From contig JBLILH010000001.1 in NCBI GenBank assembly GCA_047636495.1, positions 62,001 to 126,000 of the forward strand: a stretch of DNA of 64,000 nt. The letters are read 5' to 3'. Below the pieces are notes generated by a model. It was given only the letters and a program-made list of their open reading frames with translations. It did not search any database and was not told where the DNA came from. Positions within the stretch are counted from its first letter, which is position 1. Each line of letters opens with the position of its first letter. The stretch is from Endobugula sp047636495. Its GTDB lineage: Bacteria; Pseudomonadota; Gammaproteobacteria; Pseudomonadales; Cellvibrionaceae. The position numbers and the translations under genes were made by a program. Positions 36,460-44,498 of the stretch are shown here, piece by piece.

Positions 36460-36672
36460 ATGCCAGAAGATACTTTACAAAATTTATCGCAAAAGCTGGA
36501 TCAGTTGATCCTTCAGCACCAGCAGCTGCAAAAAGAAAATCAATCTCTGCGAGCGTTAAAGCAAGATTGGCAGCAGGAGCGTGCGCGCTTGGTCGAAAAA
36601 AATAACATGGCAAGGACACGTGTTGAAGCCATGATTGACGATCTGAAAAGCTTAAAAGAAGGGGTGCGCTAG
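36460..36672 (+). CDS. TIGR02449 family coiled-coil protein (ZapB-like)
   Basis: This small protein (70 residues from ATG 36460; a TTG three codons upstream is the alternative) is almost entirely coiled coil: LSQKLDQLILQHQQLQKENQ, then RALKQDWQQERARLVEKNNM. It matches the TIGR02449 family, which is found immediately upstream of zapA in gammaproteobacteria and resembles ZapB. The stop at 36672 is 2 bp before the GTG start of zapA, so the two are translationally linked. It is expected to be a cytoplasmic partner in Z-ring organisation; this is inferred from context. Confidence 0.88.
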   Translation: MPEDTLQNLSQKLDQLILQHQQLQKENQSLRALKQDWQQERARLVEKNNMARTRVEAMIDDLKSLKEGVR

Positions 36673-36674
36673 TT

Positions 36675-36953
36675 GTGTCTACAGAAACCTTGTCGGTACA
36701 TATACTAGGCAAAGACTACCAAGTATCGTGTCCAAGTGATGAGCGAGATGCGCTGTTAGGTGCAGCAGTGGAGCTTGATCGTCGTATGAAGTTGATACGC
36801 CAAACCGGAGCGGTAATTGGTGTCGAGCGTATTGCCGTCATGGCGGCATTAAATCTCGCTCACGAAGTGATTAACACGACATCAGTTGATGATGGCCAAG
36901 ACGAATTATTGGTGGCAATGCACCAAAAAATGGACGCACTTTTGCCCCTTTAG
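36675..36953 (+). CDS. zapA: Cell division protein ZapA
   Basis: ZapA bundles FtsZ filaments at mid-cell. The 92-residue product starts with GTG (36675) and has the ZapA beginning ETLSVHILGKDYQVSCPSDE followed by LLGAAVELDRRMKLIRQTGA and IGVERIAVMAALNLAHE, which make the head domain and the start of the coiled coil. It follows the ZapB-like gene by 2 bp, and the 6S RNA lies immediately downstream, the standard gammaproteobacterial order zapA-ssrS-fau. Confidence 0.95.
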   Translation: MSTETLSVHILGKDYQVSCPSDERDALLGAAVELDRRMKLIRQTGAVIGVERIAVMAALNLAHEVINTTSVDDGQDELLVAMHQKMDALLPL

Positions 36954-36962
36954 TGCTATACT
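36954..36962 (+). promoter_or_regulatory. Extended -10 promoter of 6S RNA
   Basis: TGCTATACT, an extended -10 element, overlaps the end of zapA and lies 9 bp before the predicted 5' end of 6S RNA. No good -35 hexamer was found at standard spacing, as expected for an extended -10 promoter. Position and spacing support the call. Confidence 0.55.
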
Positions 36963-36970
36963 TTTTAATA

Positions 36971-37140
36971 GTCCTAGGGTGTTTGCGAGTCTCGAGTCCT
37001 TGAGCCGATAATGTAAACCCCGGGGGTTTAGCGTGTAAGTTGGTGTGCATGTCCGCGCTGCGGAAAGCCTAATACTTACCATAAGCCACCACCTTGAACC
37101 TTACGGTTCAAGGCCCAGCTGACCGCGGCATGCCTGGGAC
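36971..37140 (+). ncRNA. ssrS: 6S RNA
   Basis: 6S RNA binds the sigma-70 RNA polymerase holoenzyme in stationary phase and mimics an open promoter. The region between zapA and the 5-formyl-THF cyclo-ligase gene holds its landmarks. An 8-bp closing helix pairs GTCCTAGG (36971-36978) with CCTGGGAC (37133-37140). The 5' arm carries CCTTGAGCCGATA, as in E. coli. The 3' arm contains the characteristic hairpin CCTTGAACC-TTACGGTTCAAGG. A T-run follows at 37143. Exact ends are estimated from the closing stem. Confidence 0.9.
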
Positions 37141-37251
37141 ACTTTTTACCTTCTGCAGACTCCTCCTTTCGTCATGGCTTTACGCCAGTACGCAAAGCAT
37201 GCGGCCAAATGCGCCTAGTTAATACCCGTTAATTATCAGAGAGGCAGTTCT

Positions 37252-37851
37252 TTGTCTATTCAAAAGCTTCGGCAGTCTATGCGCGCTTGTCGAGAAGCTA
37301 TACCCCCTTATAAACAAGATATTGCCGCGAATAACATCGCACAAAACATTCGTGCCACGGCGATTTATCAGCAGAGTCAACATGTTGCGGTATATTGTGC
37401 GATAGGTGGAGAAATAAATTTGCAGCCACTGATCGAAGCTGCGTGGGCAGACGGTAAGCAGTGTTATTTACCTGTAGTGCAGGGGAATAACATGACGTTT
37501 GCACGTTATTGTGAAGATACAAAAGTCATTAGTAATGTGTTTGGTATTTCTGAGCCGGTTAGCGCTCGCGCTGTAATTACAGCGGCAGATCTTGAACTGG
37601 TGCTGACGCCATTAGTGGCTTTTGATCGTAAGGCTAACCGTTTGGGTATGGGAGGGGGCTATTATGATCGTGCTTTCAGTTTTCTTGTGCCACCATCAGG
37701 TGGTGTGGGTAACAAGTGTAGAAAACGACATTGGCCGACTTTGATGGGCGTCGCTCACGCTTGCCAGGAAGTTGACCTGCTTCATACCGAGTTGTGGGAC
37801 GTGCCACTGGATTGTGTGGTGACGGATCAGGACATCCATCCGTGTGTATGA
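37252..37851 (+). CDS. fau: 5-formyltetrahydrofolate cyclo-ligase
   Basis: This enzyme (YgfA/Fau, MTHFS) converts 5-formyl-THF to 5,10-methenyl-THF with ATP. The 199-residue product begins with TTG at 37252 (SIQKLRQSMRACREAIPPYK) preceded by a GAGAGG box; the next ATG (37279) would remove conserved N-terminal residues. The nucleotide and folate motifs GMGGGYYDRAFSFL and DLVLTPLVAFD-like LELVLTPLVAFDRKANRLG are present. Its place directly after 6S RNA is conserved across gammaproteobacteria and is linked to persister and folate physiology in E. coli. Confidence 0.92.
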   Translation: MSIQKLRQSMRACREAIPPYKQDIAANNIAQNIRATAIYQQSQHVAVYCAIGGEINLQPLIEAAWADGKQCYLPVVQGNNMTFARYCEDTKVISNVFGISEPVSARAVITAADLELVLTPLVAFDRKANRLGMGGGYYDRAFSFLVPPSGGVGNKCRKRHWPTLMGVAHACQEVDLLHTELWDVPLDCVVTDQDIHPCV

Positions 37852-37975
37852 CACGGGGTTTTACCAATAAAGTCTAGTAGTAGTTAGTTACTGCCGCACC
37901 TTTTTGGGTGGTAGAGCGTGGTTGGGCTTTTTCGTTAGGTAAGCAATTTTTGATTAATTTGTGAGCGCCCGCTCT

Positions 37976-38119
37976 TTAATTAACCGCCACGCCCTGTTGT
38001 AAAGCCGATGGTGGTTGGCCGGGTTGCTCGTTGTCCAAATCTTCTGTTATGGCTAAACTACTGATAAAAACCCCAACAACAAAAACAATTGCTGTAATCG
38101 TCAGAACGTCAGGTTTCAT
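37976..38119 (-). CDS. Small single-pass membrane protein
   Basis: This 47-residue gene is too short for usual ORF cut-offs. It starts ATG at 38119, has an AGGGG ribosome binding site about 6 bp upstream, and ends TAA at 37976. The product begins MKPDVLTITAIVFVVGVFIS, a single hydrophobic segment, followed by a polar tail (ITEDLDNEQPGQPPSALQQG). It is convergent with the cyclo-ligase gene. Small proteins of this shape occur beside fau in related genera by my recollection, so the call relies on the ribosome binding site and membrane segment. Function is unknown. Confidence 0.6.
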   Translation of the reverse strand: MKPDVLTITAIVFVVGVFISSLAITEDLDNEQPGQPPSALQQGVAVN

Positions 38120-38634
38120 TATGTACCCCTGTTGCGTGTTGCGCACTGTTATTTACTAAGTCTCAGGTGTCGTGCTCGACAAACTGTTTTAAGAATGTAA
38201 CGAGCATAATTATTTTTATTATTATTATAAAAACGCGCATTGCATCACGTTTCAAAAATATTACTAAAAATGACAGAGAGGTATTTATACTTAAAAATCA
38301 TGACTTTGCCAAGCTTTTTATGTTCATTACGTTAGCTACGCTGATTAATTGACCAGTATTTTTTATAAAAATGTGATAGAGGTTGCCCTTTATGAGTACA
38401 TGTAGTGCTCTTGTTTATAAATACATCAAGATATAGTGTTGTTCGTATTTAAAAACAAATTTGCAATAAATGACATATAATTCGGTTTCTGTCGGCCCTA
38501 TAATGCTGGCGGCGACTCCCGTTCTCGCTTGATATTTTTTGTAATGAACTTATCGTAGCGTATTTTTAATGAATTCCAGTAGGAGTAAATTATTCCTTCG
38601 TGCGTAAACAATAGTAAAGGGTGGATAAAAAGCC
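38120..38634. other. Long AT-rich intergenic region upstream of rpiA
   Basis: This 515-bp AT-rich region has no supported gene. A 61-codon plus-strand frame (38167-38352) is low complexity and lacks a family. A TATAAT box at 38499-38504 could be a -10 for rpiA, but without a matching -35. The region probably carries the promoters of rpiA and the small membrane protein. Confidence 0.4.
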
Positions 38635-39306
38635 ATGACTCAAGACGAGCTTAAGCAGGCGGTTGGCCAGGCAGCAGTGGATTACATTCAGCCTAAACTC
38701 GAAGCGTCGAGTATTGTGGGGGTGGGAACAGGTTCGACGGCCAATTACTTTATCGATGCACTGTCAAAAATTAAGCATCTTTTTGATGGTGCGATTGCGA
38801 GTTCGGATGCAACAGCGGATCGACTAAATAGCTTGGGCATACCTGTTTATGACTTAAACAGCGTGGATAAACTTCTGGTATATGTTGATGGTGCAGACGA
38901 GGTAGATAATAATCTTTGCCTTATCAAAGGTGGCGGCGGTGCGTTAACCCGCGAAAAAATTGTGGCTGCCTGTGCGGATGAGTTTGTATGTATAGCGGAT
39001 GAAAGTAAGTTAGTTGGTATCTTGGGTGAGTTCCCTTTGCCCGTCGAGGTTATTCCGATGGCGAGGTCATACGTGGCGAGGGAGTTGGTTAAATTGGGCG
39101 GTAGCCCTTTGCATCGCCATGGAATAGTGACCGATAACGGAAATGAAATTTTAGATGTGTACCGTTTTTCTATTCCAAACGCTGTAGAAATAGAGGGAAA
39201 AATCAATCAGATTGCTGGTGTGGTGAGTAATGGTTTATTTGCCGTTCGTTCGGCAGATGTTCTGTTGTTGGGTACGAAAGAAAGCGTTAAAAAAATAACA
39301 TTATGA
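38635..39306 (+). CDS. rpiA: Ribose-5-phosphate isomerase A
   Basis: RpiA interconverts ribose-5-phosphate and ribulose-5-phosphate in the pentose phosphate pathway. The 223-residue product has the substrate loops VGVGTGSTANYFIDAL, AIASSDATADRL, VYVDGADEVDNN and the catalytic KGGGGALTREKI with the conserved Glu. The C-terminal half fits the family, ending LLGTKESVKKITL. In Pseudomonas rpiA is close to serA, as here, although the ilvA gene often next to it is absent. The last 6 bp overlap the end of a convergent small gene. Confidence 0.96.
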   Translation: MTQDELKQAVGQAAVDYIQPKLEASSIVGVGTGSTANYFIDALSKIKHLFDGAIASSDATADRLNSLGIPVYDLNSVDKLLVYVDGADEVDNNLCLIKGGGGALTREKIVAACADEFVCIADESKLVGILGEFPLPVEVIPMARSYVARELVKLGGSPLHRHGIVTDNGNEILDVYRFSIPNAVEIEGKINQIAGVVSNGLFAVRSADVLLLGTKESVKKITL

Positions 39307-39432
39307 GTAAAACGCTGCCCATAAAATATCTTCGGCCATCTGGGGGGTGGCCGGAGGTGGAAAATGACACACGGTGATTGAGTCAACGCGAGAAGTCAGT
39401 AGAAGATGCCCATTCCCCGCACTTACAGTCAT
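39301..39432 (-). CDS. Small conserved-looking protein of unknown function
   Basis: This 43-residue frame has its start set at ATG 39432 because a GGAG box lies 7 bp upstream; a longer frame from 39492 has no such support. The product MTVSAGNGHLLLTSRVDSIT followed by HFPPPATPQMAEDILWAAFY looks like a real compact protein and not noise, and overlaps the end of rpiA by 6 bp on the opposite strand. I recall similar short proteins in related gammaproteobacteria but cannot name a family. There is no signal peptide. Confidence 0.55.
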   Translation of the reverse strand: MTVSAGNGHLLLTSRVDSITVCHFPPPATPQMAEDILWAAFYS

Positions 39433-39522
39433 AAATACTCTCCACATATAAAAAGCGTAGTGGTTGAAAAATGTTAAACTGATGGCCATCATGTGTAGAT
39501 AAAGTGTAGGCGGCCAGCGTGG

Positions 39523-40923
39523 CTATTTTCCTTTTCCCATCGCGGTTGCATATTCTTCTAGCGCACGCTGCCTAGCCCATGTGTAGTTTATGATGGGCTC
39601 GGGGTAATCGCAGGCTTTTCTGATATCGCTACTTGGGGTATGAATACTTTTTTTGTTCAGTGATTGGAGTTCGGGCAATAACTTTTTAATAAAAACGCCC
39701 TCTTTGTCAAAGCGCTCTGACTGTCGCTCTGGATTGAAAATACGAAAATAAGGAGCGGCATCAGCACCGGTAGACGCTGCCCATTGCCATCCTCCATTGT
39801 TCGATGCGTAATCGCCATCCAGCAAGTGTTGCATAAAAAAAGCTTCTCCTTTTCGCCAATCAACTAATAAGAGCTTGGTTAAAAACGCAGCGGTAATCAT
39901 TCGTAAACGGTTATGCATCCACCCAGTTTGCACCAATTGTTTCATCGCGGCGTCGACAATAGGGTAGCCCGTTCGGCCTTCACACCATGCCTGAAAAACG
40001 TCGTCGTCATTGTTCCAAGGAATGGGTTTTTTAAGTGCGACAAAATTTTCTGAACGTGACAAGTGCGGATAAGCACTAATAAGATGGCGGTAAAACTCAC
40101 GCCAAATAAGCTCGGTCACCCACTGGTTGCTTCGCCATTCTTCAATGTTCTGACGTATTATAACGATGCATTGACGCACACTAATAGCACCACATGCTAA
40201 GTACGGTGAGATAGTGCTGGTGCCATTGATGCTGGGTATATCGCGATTTTCTTTATACTTCGCTGCACGGTTAATGCAAAACTCGTTTGCTCGCTGATGA
40301 ATAGAATGGGTGTCGGCAGGCCATAAATCGTCACGATAAGCAATGGTGGCTTTAGGCCAGGATTTGTCTAGGTCGTCGTTGAGGTCAGGGTTGGCTTTTG
40401 CTTGGGATAACGGCGTTGCAAAAATCGCTAATCGATTTTCGTCAATATGCTTATGCCATTGCCTCGAAAAAGGAGTAAACACTTTGTAGGTCGAATCTTG
40501 CTGTGTCTTAACAGTATCGGGCGGCATAACCACATCGCCATCAAAGCAATGCACAGGATAATCATGATGGTTCAACAGTAATGTGGTGTTGATGTCTCGA
40601 GTCGCTTCGTTAAGGGGGTATTCTTTATTGAAAAATACGCCTTTAGCGTTGATGTTGTTAGCGAGCTTAAGAATCGCTTGAGGAATATCTGCATAATATT
40701 CTAGGGCGAGTATTGTTAACGGAATGTTGAGTGCTTGTAGCTCCTTTTGTAATACCTGCAATCTTTTTCGCCATAACGTTATTTTGGCGGGTGCGTCGTC
40801 ATGTAACTGCCATTGTCGTGGAGTAAGTGTGTACACGCAGCATATTTCTTCATTATGAGAAGCGTGGTGCAGAGCGGGATTATCTTCTATGCGAAGATCG
40901 TTGCGAAGCCATACAAGGTTCAT
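39523..40923 (-). CDS. phrB: Deoxyribodipyrimidine photolyase
   Basis: Photolyase repairs UV-induced cyclobutane pyrimidine dimers in DNA using light. The 466-residue product has the N-terminal antenna domain (LVWLRNDLRIEDNPALHHAS) and the C-terminal FAD domain, with the signature segments ISPYLACGAISVRQC, WREFYRHLISAYPH, GRTGYPIVDAAMKQLVQTGW, MHNRLRMITAAFLTK and WRKGEAFFMQHLLDGDYASN. The Trp-rich end WQWAASTGADAAPYFRIFNP is complete. It is divergent from serA across a 201-bp gap. A light-exposed lifestyle is compatible, though free-living and host-associated bacteria both keep it. Confidence 0.95.
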   Translation of the reverse strand: MNLVWLRNDLRIEDNPALHHASHNEEICCVYTLTPRQWQLHDDAPAKITLWRKRLQVLQKELQALNIPLTILALEYYADIPQAILKLANNINAKGVFFNKEYPLNEATRDINTTLLLNHHDYPVHCFDGDVVMPPDTVKTQQDSTYKVFTPFSRQWHKHIDENRLAIFATPLSQAKANPDLNDDLDKSWPKATIAYRDDLWPADTHSIHQRANEFCINRAAKYKENRDIPSINGTSTISPYLACGAISVRQCIVIIRQNIEEWRSNQWVTELIWREFYRHLISAYPHLSRSENFVALKKPIPWNNDDDVFQAWCEGRTGYPIVDAAMKQLVQTGWMHNRLRMITAAFLTKLLLVDWRKGEAFFMQHLLDGDYASNNGGWQWAASTGADAAPYFRIFNPERQSERFDKEGVFIKKLLPELQSLNKKSIHTPSSDIRKACDYPEPIINYTWARQRALEEYATAMGKGK

Positions 40924-41025
40924 AAAATACTCATCTGAAGAATGGGTTGAGATTGTTGATGTTGGTATGATCTTACTATAGATGATGCAAATATAGTGAT
41001 ATCCTCTGCCATTAAAGGACGATTC

Positions 41026-41034
41026 TGGTATGAT
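41026..41034 (+). promoter_or_regulatory. Putative extended -10 of serA
   Basis: TGGTATGAT in the intergenic region, about 90 bp before the serA start, matches an extended -10 element (TGnTATNAT-like). No strong -35 was identified. It is the only promoter-like signal picked here and is a tentative call. Confidence 0.35.
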
Positions 41035-41124
41035 ACTTGAGTTACATGTCGGTCGCCCCGCCTGCTTTCGACGACATCGCCCAATTTATTTTTATTATTC
41101 CCACTACTGAGGTCCGATAAACCG

Positions 41125-42354
41125 ATGGTCACCGTTTCCCTTGAAAAAAATAAAATTAAGTTTCTATTGTTGGAGGGTGTGCATCAATCGGCAGTTGATA
41201 CGTTGACTGCATCGGGCTATGCCAATGTCGAGTATCACAAGACCGCGCTTAGCGAAGATGAGCTTGTGGAAACTATAAAAGATGCTCATTTCGTTGGTAT
41301 TCGTTCCCGTACTCAACTCACGAAACGCGTCTTTGACGCTGCCAACAAGTTAGTTGCCGTAGGGTGTTTCTGTATCGGTACCAACCAAGTCGACTTGCAC
41401 GCGGCACAAGAGCATGGTGTTGTGGTGTTTAATGCGCCTTACTCGAATACGCGGAGCGTTGCTGAGCTGGTATTAGCGGAAGCTATTTTACTTTTGCGTG
41501 GCATACCAGAAAAAAATGCAGTTGCTCATCGTGGCGGATGGCTAAAAAATGCAGTAGGTTCGTTTGAAACGCGCGGTAAAGTGTTGGGCGTTGTGGGCTA
41601 CGGGTCTATCGGTAGTCAAATCAGCGTATTAGCAGAATCGCTGGGAATGAAGGTGAGATTTTATGATGTGGTGACTAAGCTACCACTGGGTAATGCCGCA
41701 CAGATACGTGACTTACATGAACTGTTAAGTGTGTCCGATGTGGTGACGCTACATGTTCCTGAGAGTGCGTCAACTAAAGATATGTTTGGTGTTGAAGAAA
41801 TTGCTGCCATGAAAAAAGGGGCAATTCTGATTAACGCCGCTCGCGGCACAGTTGTCGACATTGACGCACTCGCAGATGCGCTTCATGAGAAGCGTTTGCT
41901 AGGTGCCGCCATTGATGTTTTCCCAGTGGAGCCAAAGAATAATACTGAAGAGTTTGTGAGCCCACTGCGGGGTATTGATAACGTTATACTCACGCCCCAC
42001 ATAGGTGGCTCAACACAGGAAGCGCAAGAAAATATTGGTGTCGAAGTGGCAGAAAAACTAGTCACGTACTCTGATAATGGTACGACGACTAGCTCTGTGA
42101 ATTTCCCTGAAGTGGCCTTACCAGCAAATCCTAATGCTCATCGCTTATTGCATGTACACAAAAATATTCCAGGTGTGCTCATGGAAATTAATAAAATTTT
42201 CTCCGAGAATAAAATTAATATCTGCGGCCAGTACTTACAAACTAACGATAAGGTGGGTTATGTGGTCACAGAAGTGGGCACGGACTACAGCGACACAGCC
42301 CTGCAGCAGTTGAAAAGTATTAAAGGGACAATCCGTTGTCGTGTACTTCATTAA
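41125..42354 (+). CDS. serA: D-3-phosphoglycerate dehydrogenase
   Basis: SerA oxidises 3-phosphoglycerate to 3-phosphohydroxypyruvate, opening serine synthesis. The 409-residue length matches the E. coli type with one ACT domain. The start MVTVSLEKNKIKFLLLEGVH fits. The NAD loop is VGYGSIGSQISVLAESLG. Catalytic Arg and Glu lie in INAARGTVVDI and IDVFPVEPKNN, and the His in LTPHIGGSTQEAQENIG. The C-terminal ACT domain (HKNIPGVLMEINKIFSENKI) gives serine feedback inhibition. The last residues IRCRVLH replace the usual IRARLLY, a small change. Confidence 0.97.
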   Translation: MVTVSLEKNKIKFLLLEGVHQSAVDTLTASGYANVEYHKTALSEDELVETIKDAHFVGIRSRTQLTKRVFDAANKLVAVGCFCIGTNQVDLHAAQEHGVVVFNAPYSNTRSVAELVLAEAILLLRGIPEKNAVAHRGGWLKNAVGSFETRGKVLGVVGYGSIGSQISVLAESLGMKVRFYDVVTKLPLGNAAQIRDLHELLSVSDVVTLHVPESASTKDMFGVEEIAAMKKGAILINAARGTVVDIDALADALHEKRLLGAAIDVFPVEPKNNTEEFVSPLRGIDNVILTPHIGGSTQEAQENIGVEVAEKLVTYSDNGTTTSSVNFPEVALPANPNAHRLLHVHKNIPGVLMEINKIFSENKINICGQYLQTNDKVGYVVTEVGTDYSDTALQQLKSIKGTIRCRVLH

Positions 42355-42465
42355 GCTAACAGGTGATTTAAAGAAGTGGTGTGCTGATTTATTTTGATCA
42401 CCTTAACGGTGAGTAGTGAGTAGTGAGTAAATGTTAGGGCTTCGTAAATGGGCTCTATCTTGTAA

Positions 42466-44310
42466 TTAGTGCGCAATCAGACACCGATTTCTACCGTTCT
42501 CTTTCGCTTCATATAACGCCTTGTCAGCGCGTTCGAAGACATCTTCCGCGATCTCTCCTTGTTTAAATTCGGCAATGCCTATAGAGATAGTAACGGTAAA
42601 TTTCGTCTCTTCTCCATCGTCTCCCTTACTGCGCATATGTGTTTTAGCGAGACGTTCACGAGTTTTATTTAACATGCTCATTGCATCTTCGGCAGCTGTC
42701 TCGGGTAAAAGTAACACAAACTCTTCGCCGCCAAAGCGTGCCATAAAATCTACTTCGCGCAATCGACTCGCCACAGAAGTTGACACGGCTTTGAGTACTT
42801 TATCGCCCATTTGGTGTCCGTATTGATCATTGACTTTTTTGAAATAATCTATATCTAGCACCGCGAGTGACAATGGGTGCTGATAACGTTGCCATCGTAG
42901 CATCTCGCTATGTACTCGTTCGCCGTAGGCTTCTCGATTGGGTAGGCCGGTGAGTGTATCGGTAACGGCTCTGATTTTTTCTTGCTCCAGTTGCGCTCTG
43001 ATAGTAGCATCCTGTTCTTCCATGTTGTGTACGCGTTCAACAAGTGCGGTAAGCTGTGATGTCAGCGAATCCTGGCTATCATTTTTCTGGGTCAGTGACT
43101 TTTTAAGTGCACCTTGAATACTCAAAACTTGATTTTTAACAGCACTCTTTAAGCGATCAATATCACTATGCGCATCAAGCGCTTGGTTAATGGTATTGAT
43201 GCCATCACTGACGTTGTTGTGTAGTGTGGTATTGATTAACCGTTGCTCCTCCTCCTCTTGGATAGCCATCCCCAAACTATGCGTAATATGGCTCAGTTCC
43301 TCATAAACATGATTGAGGTACGTGCGGTAATTATCATCTGCGCCTATAGATGATTGAATAATAAAGTCTCGAATATCTTCGAGTGTTGGTGCGAGTTCAT
43401 ACCAGCTAAGTCCTCGGCTGATATTTCGTCTTGCTTTTTTTGCTTTCTGTTTGGCGCAGTCAACGGTAGGAAAATGATCCAGTAATTCAGTTAAAATAAT
43501 AGTAACTCGGTCAGAAATTTTCGAAAAACTTTGTTGTACACTGTCATGTGGCAATTGCCCCGGGATTGCTCGCTCCCGGTATTTGGTTTCTATTATGTTT
43601 TCGGCGCTATTTTGGGTATCATTTACGGAATTCGCAGCAGAGTGAGTGCCGGTAGTGGTCTCGACAATCTCGCCAACTATTTCTTGGGTATGCGCTTGTG
43701 TATGATTGTCACTTGCCTCTTCACTCGGATGATCGGCCTCATCGACCTCTTCCCAGTCGGCCATTTCATCTGTGGCCTGACGGCTATTTGAGCCTTCGCT
43801 TTTGTTTTTACTAAATAGACGGCTTATTAGCCCTGTCTTTGGGTGGTCAACACTGTCACGCACTTGTTTTTGGATGTGGCCGAACTCTTCCAGCAAGCGC
43901 TTTAGCGTAGAGGGGTATAATTCGCCTTTAGGGATGCGCTGTTTATAAGCTTTAACAGAAGATCTGACGGTTGCTGAATGACTTAGGTTTTGTAATTGAT
44001 TTGCCACTTGGATGAAATTTTTTTGTACTTCTGTCCATTGGTGTTGACGCTTTTTGTCGGCATCAGTGATCACCCGTTCGAGGGACTTGATCATCCGGTC
44101 AAATCCTCCAACATCATTAGTTTTTAGGCTGCTGCGAATCGCCGATAAGCGTTTGTCTACTTCGTTATTGTGCCCCTCTGCAGCGCCACAAAGCGCGACA
44201 ACAGTACGATGTAGCAGAGCTTGCTGAGCAGTAAGGGTTTTTTCAAGCTGTTCTTGTTGTGTAACAGAGTGGCGATATTTGTCGCGCCATCGATTTTCTT
44301 CTTGAGACAC
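42466..44310 (-). CDS. Coiled-coil GGDEF diguanylate cyclase
   Basis: This 614-residue cytoplasmic protein ends in a complete diguanylate cyclase domain. The active site is GGEEF in MARFGGEEFVLLLPETA, preceded by the I-site REVD, and the metal segment LAVLDIDYFKKVNDQYGHQM is intact. The long N-terminal part has no membrane segment; it is helical and acidic (TQAHTQEIVGEIVETTTGTH) with coiled-coil stretches. By position beside dsbA and cytochrome c4 it matches the DgcH-type gene (PA5487) of Pseudomonas. It is transcribed alone. A perfect 13-bp inverted repeat sits 18 bp upstream of its start. Confidence 0.92.
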   Translation of the reverse strand: MSQEENRWRDKYRHSVTQQEQLEKTLTAQQALLHRTVVALCGAAEGHNNEVDKRLSAIRSSLKTNDVGGFDRMIKSLERVITDADKKRQHQWTEVQKNFIQVANQLQNLSHSATVRSSVKAYKQRIPKGELYPSTLKRLLEEFGHIQKQVRDSVDHPKTGLISRLFSKNKSEGSNSRQATDEMADWEEVDEADHPSEEASDNHTQAHTQEIVGEIVETTTGTHSAANSVNDTQNSAENIIETKYRERAIPGQLPHDSVQQSFSKISDRVTIILTELLDHFPTVDCAKQKAKKARRNISRGLSWYELAPTLEDIRDFIIQSSIGADDNYRTYLNHVYEELSHITHSLGMAIQEEEEQRLINTTLHNNVSDGINTINQALDAHSDIDRLKSAVKNQVLSIQGALKKSLTQKNDSQDSLTSQLTALVERVHNMEEQDATIRAQLEQEKIRAVTDTLTGLPNREAYGERVHSEMLRWQRYQHPLSLAVLDIDYFKKVNDQYGHQMGDKVLKAVSTSVASRLREVDFMARFGGEEFVLLLPETAAEDAMSMLNKTRERLAKTHMRSKGDDGEETKFTVTISIGIAEFKQGEIAEDVFERADKALYEAKENGRNRCLIAH

Positions 44311-44327
44311 AATATTAATCCACTGTA

Positions 44328-44356
44328 ATAAGGGTCTATAGAGTATAGACCCTTAT
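44328..44356. repeat. Perfect 13-bp inverted repeat upstream of dgc
   Basis: ATAAGGGTCTATA and TATAGACCCTTAT are exact complements separated by GAG. The dyad lies 18 bp before the start of the 614-residue diguanylate cyclase gene (minus strand), in its leader or promoter. Its length and tight loop suit either a transcription factor operator or an RNA hairpin close to the ribosome binding site. It is not followed by a T-run, so it is unlikely to be a terminator. Confidence 0.75.
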
Positions 44357-44437
44357 AGGAGGCTTGGTAACAAAGATAGAAAGGAGTCGCCCGCGCAAAC
44401 GGGACTCTAAGGGAGGGGAAAAAGCGTAATCAAATTA

Positions 44438-44457
44438 AGCGGGCTGCTTCGCCCGCT
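44438..44457 (-). terminator. Putative terminator of dsbA
   Basis: AGCGGGC and GCCCGCT form a 7-bp GC-rich stem with a 6-nt loop about 40 bp beyond the dsbA stop. On the minus strand it is followed by TAATTTG, a weak U-rich tract, so it is a plausible but not ideal intrinsic terminator. Confidence 0.5.
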
Positions 44458-44498
44458 AACAGATAAAAACTATTCGCAGTCTCATCGTTATACTAATA

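Noticed and set aside
38167..38352. 61-codon frame rich in Ile and Lys in the AT-rich spacer
   Set aside because: It is low complexity and lies in promoter-like DNA; nothing supports translation.
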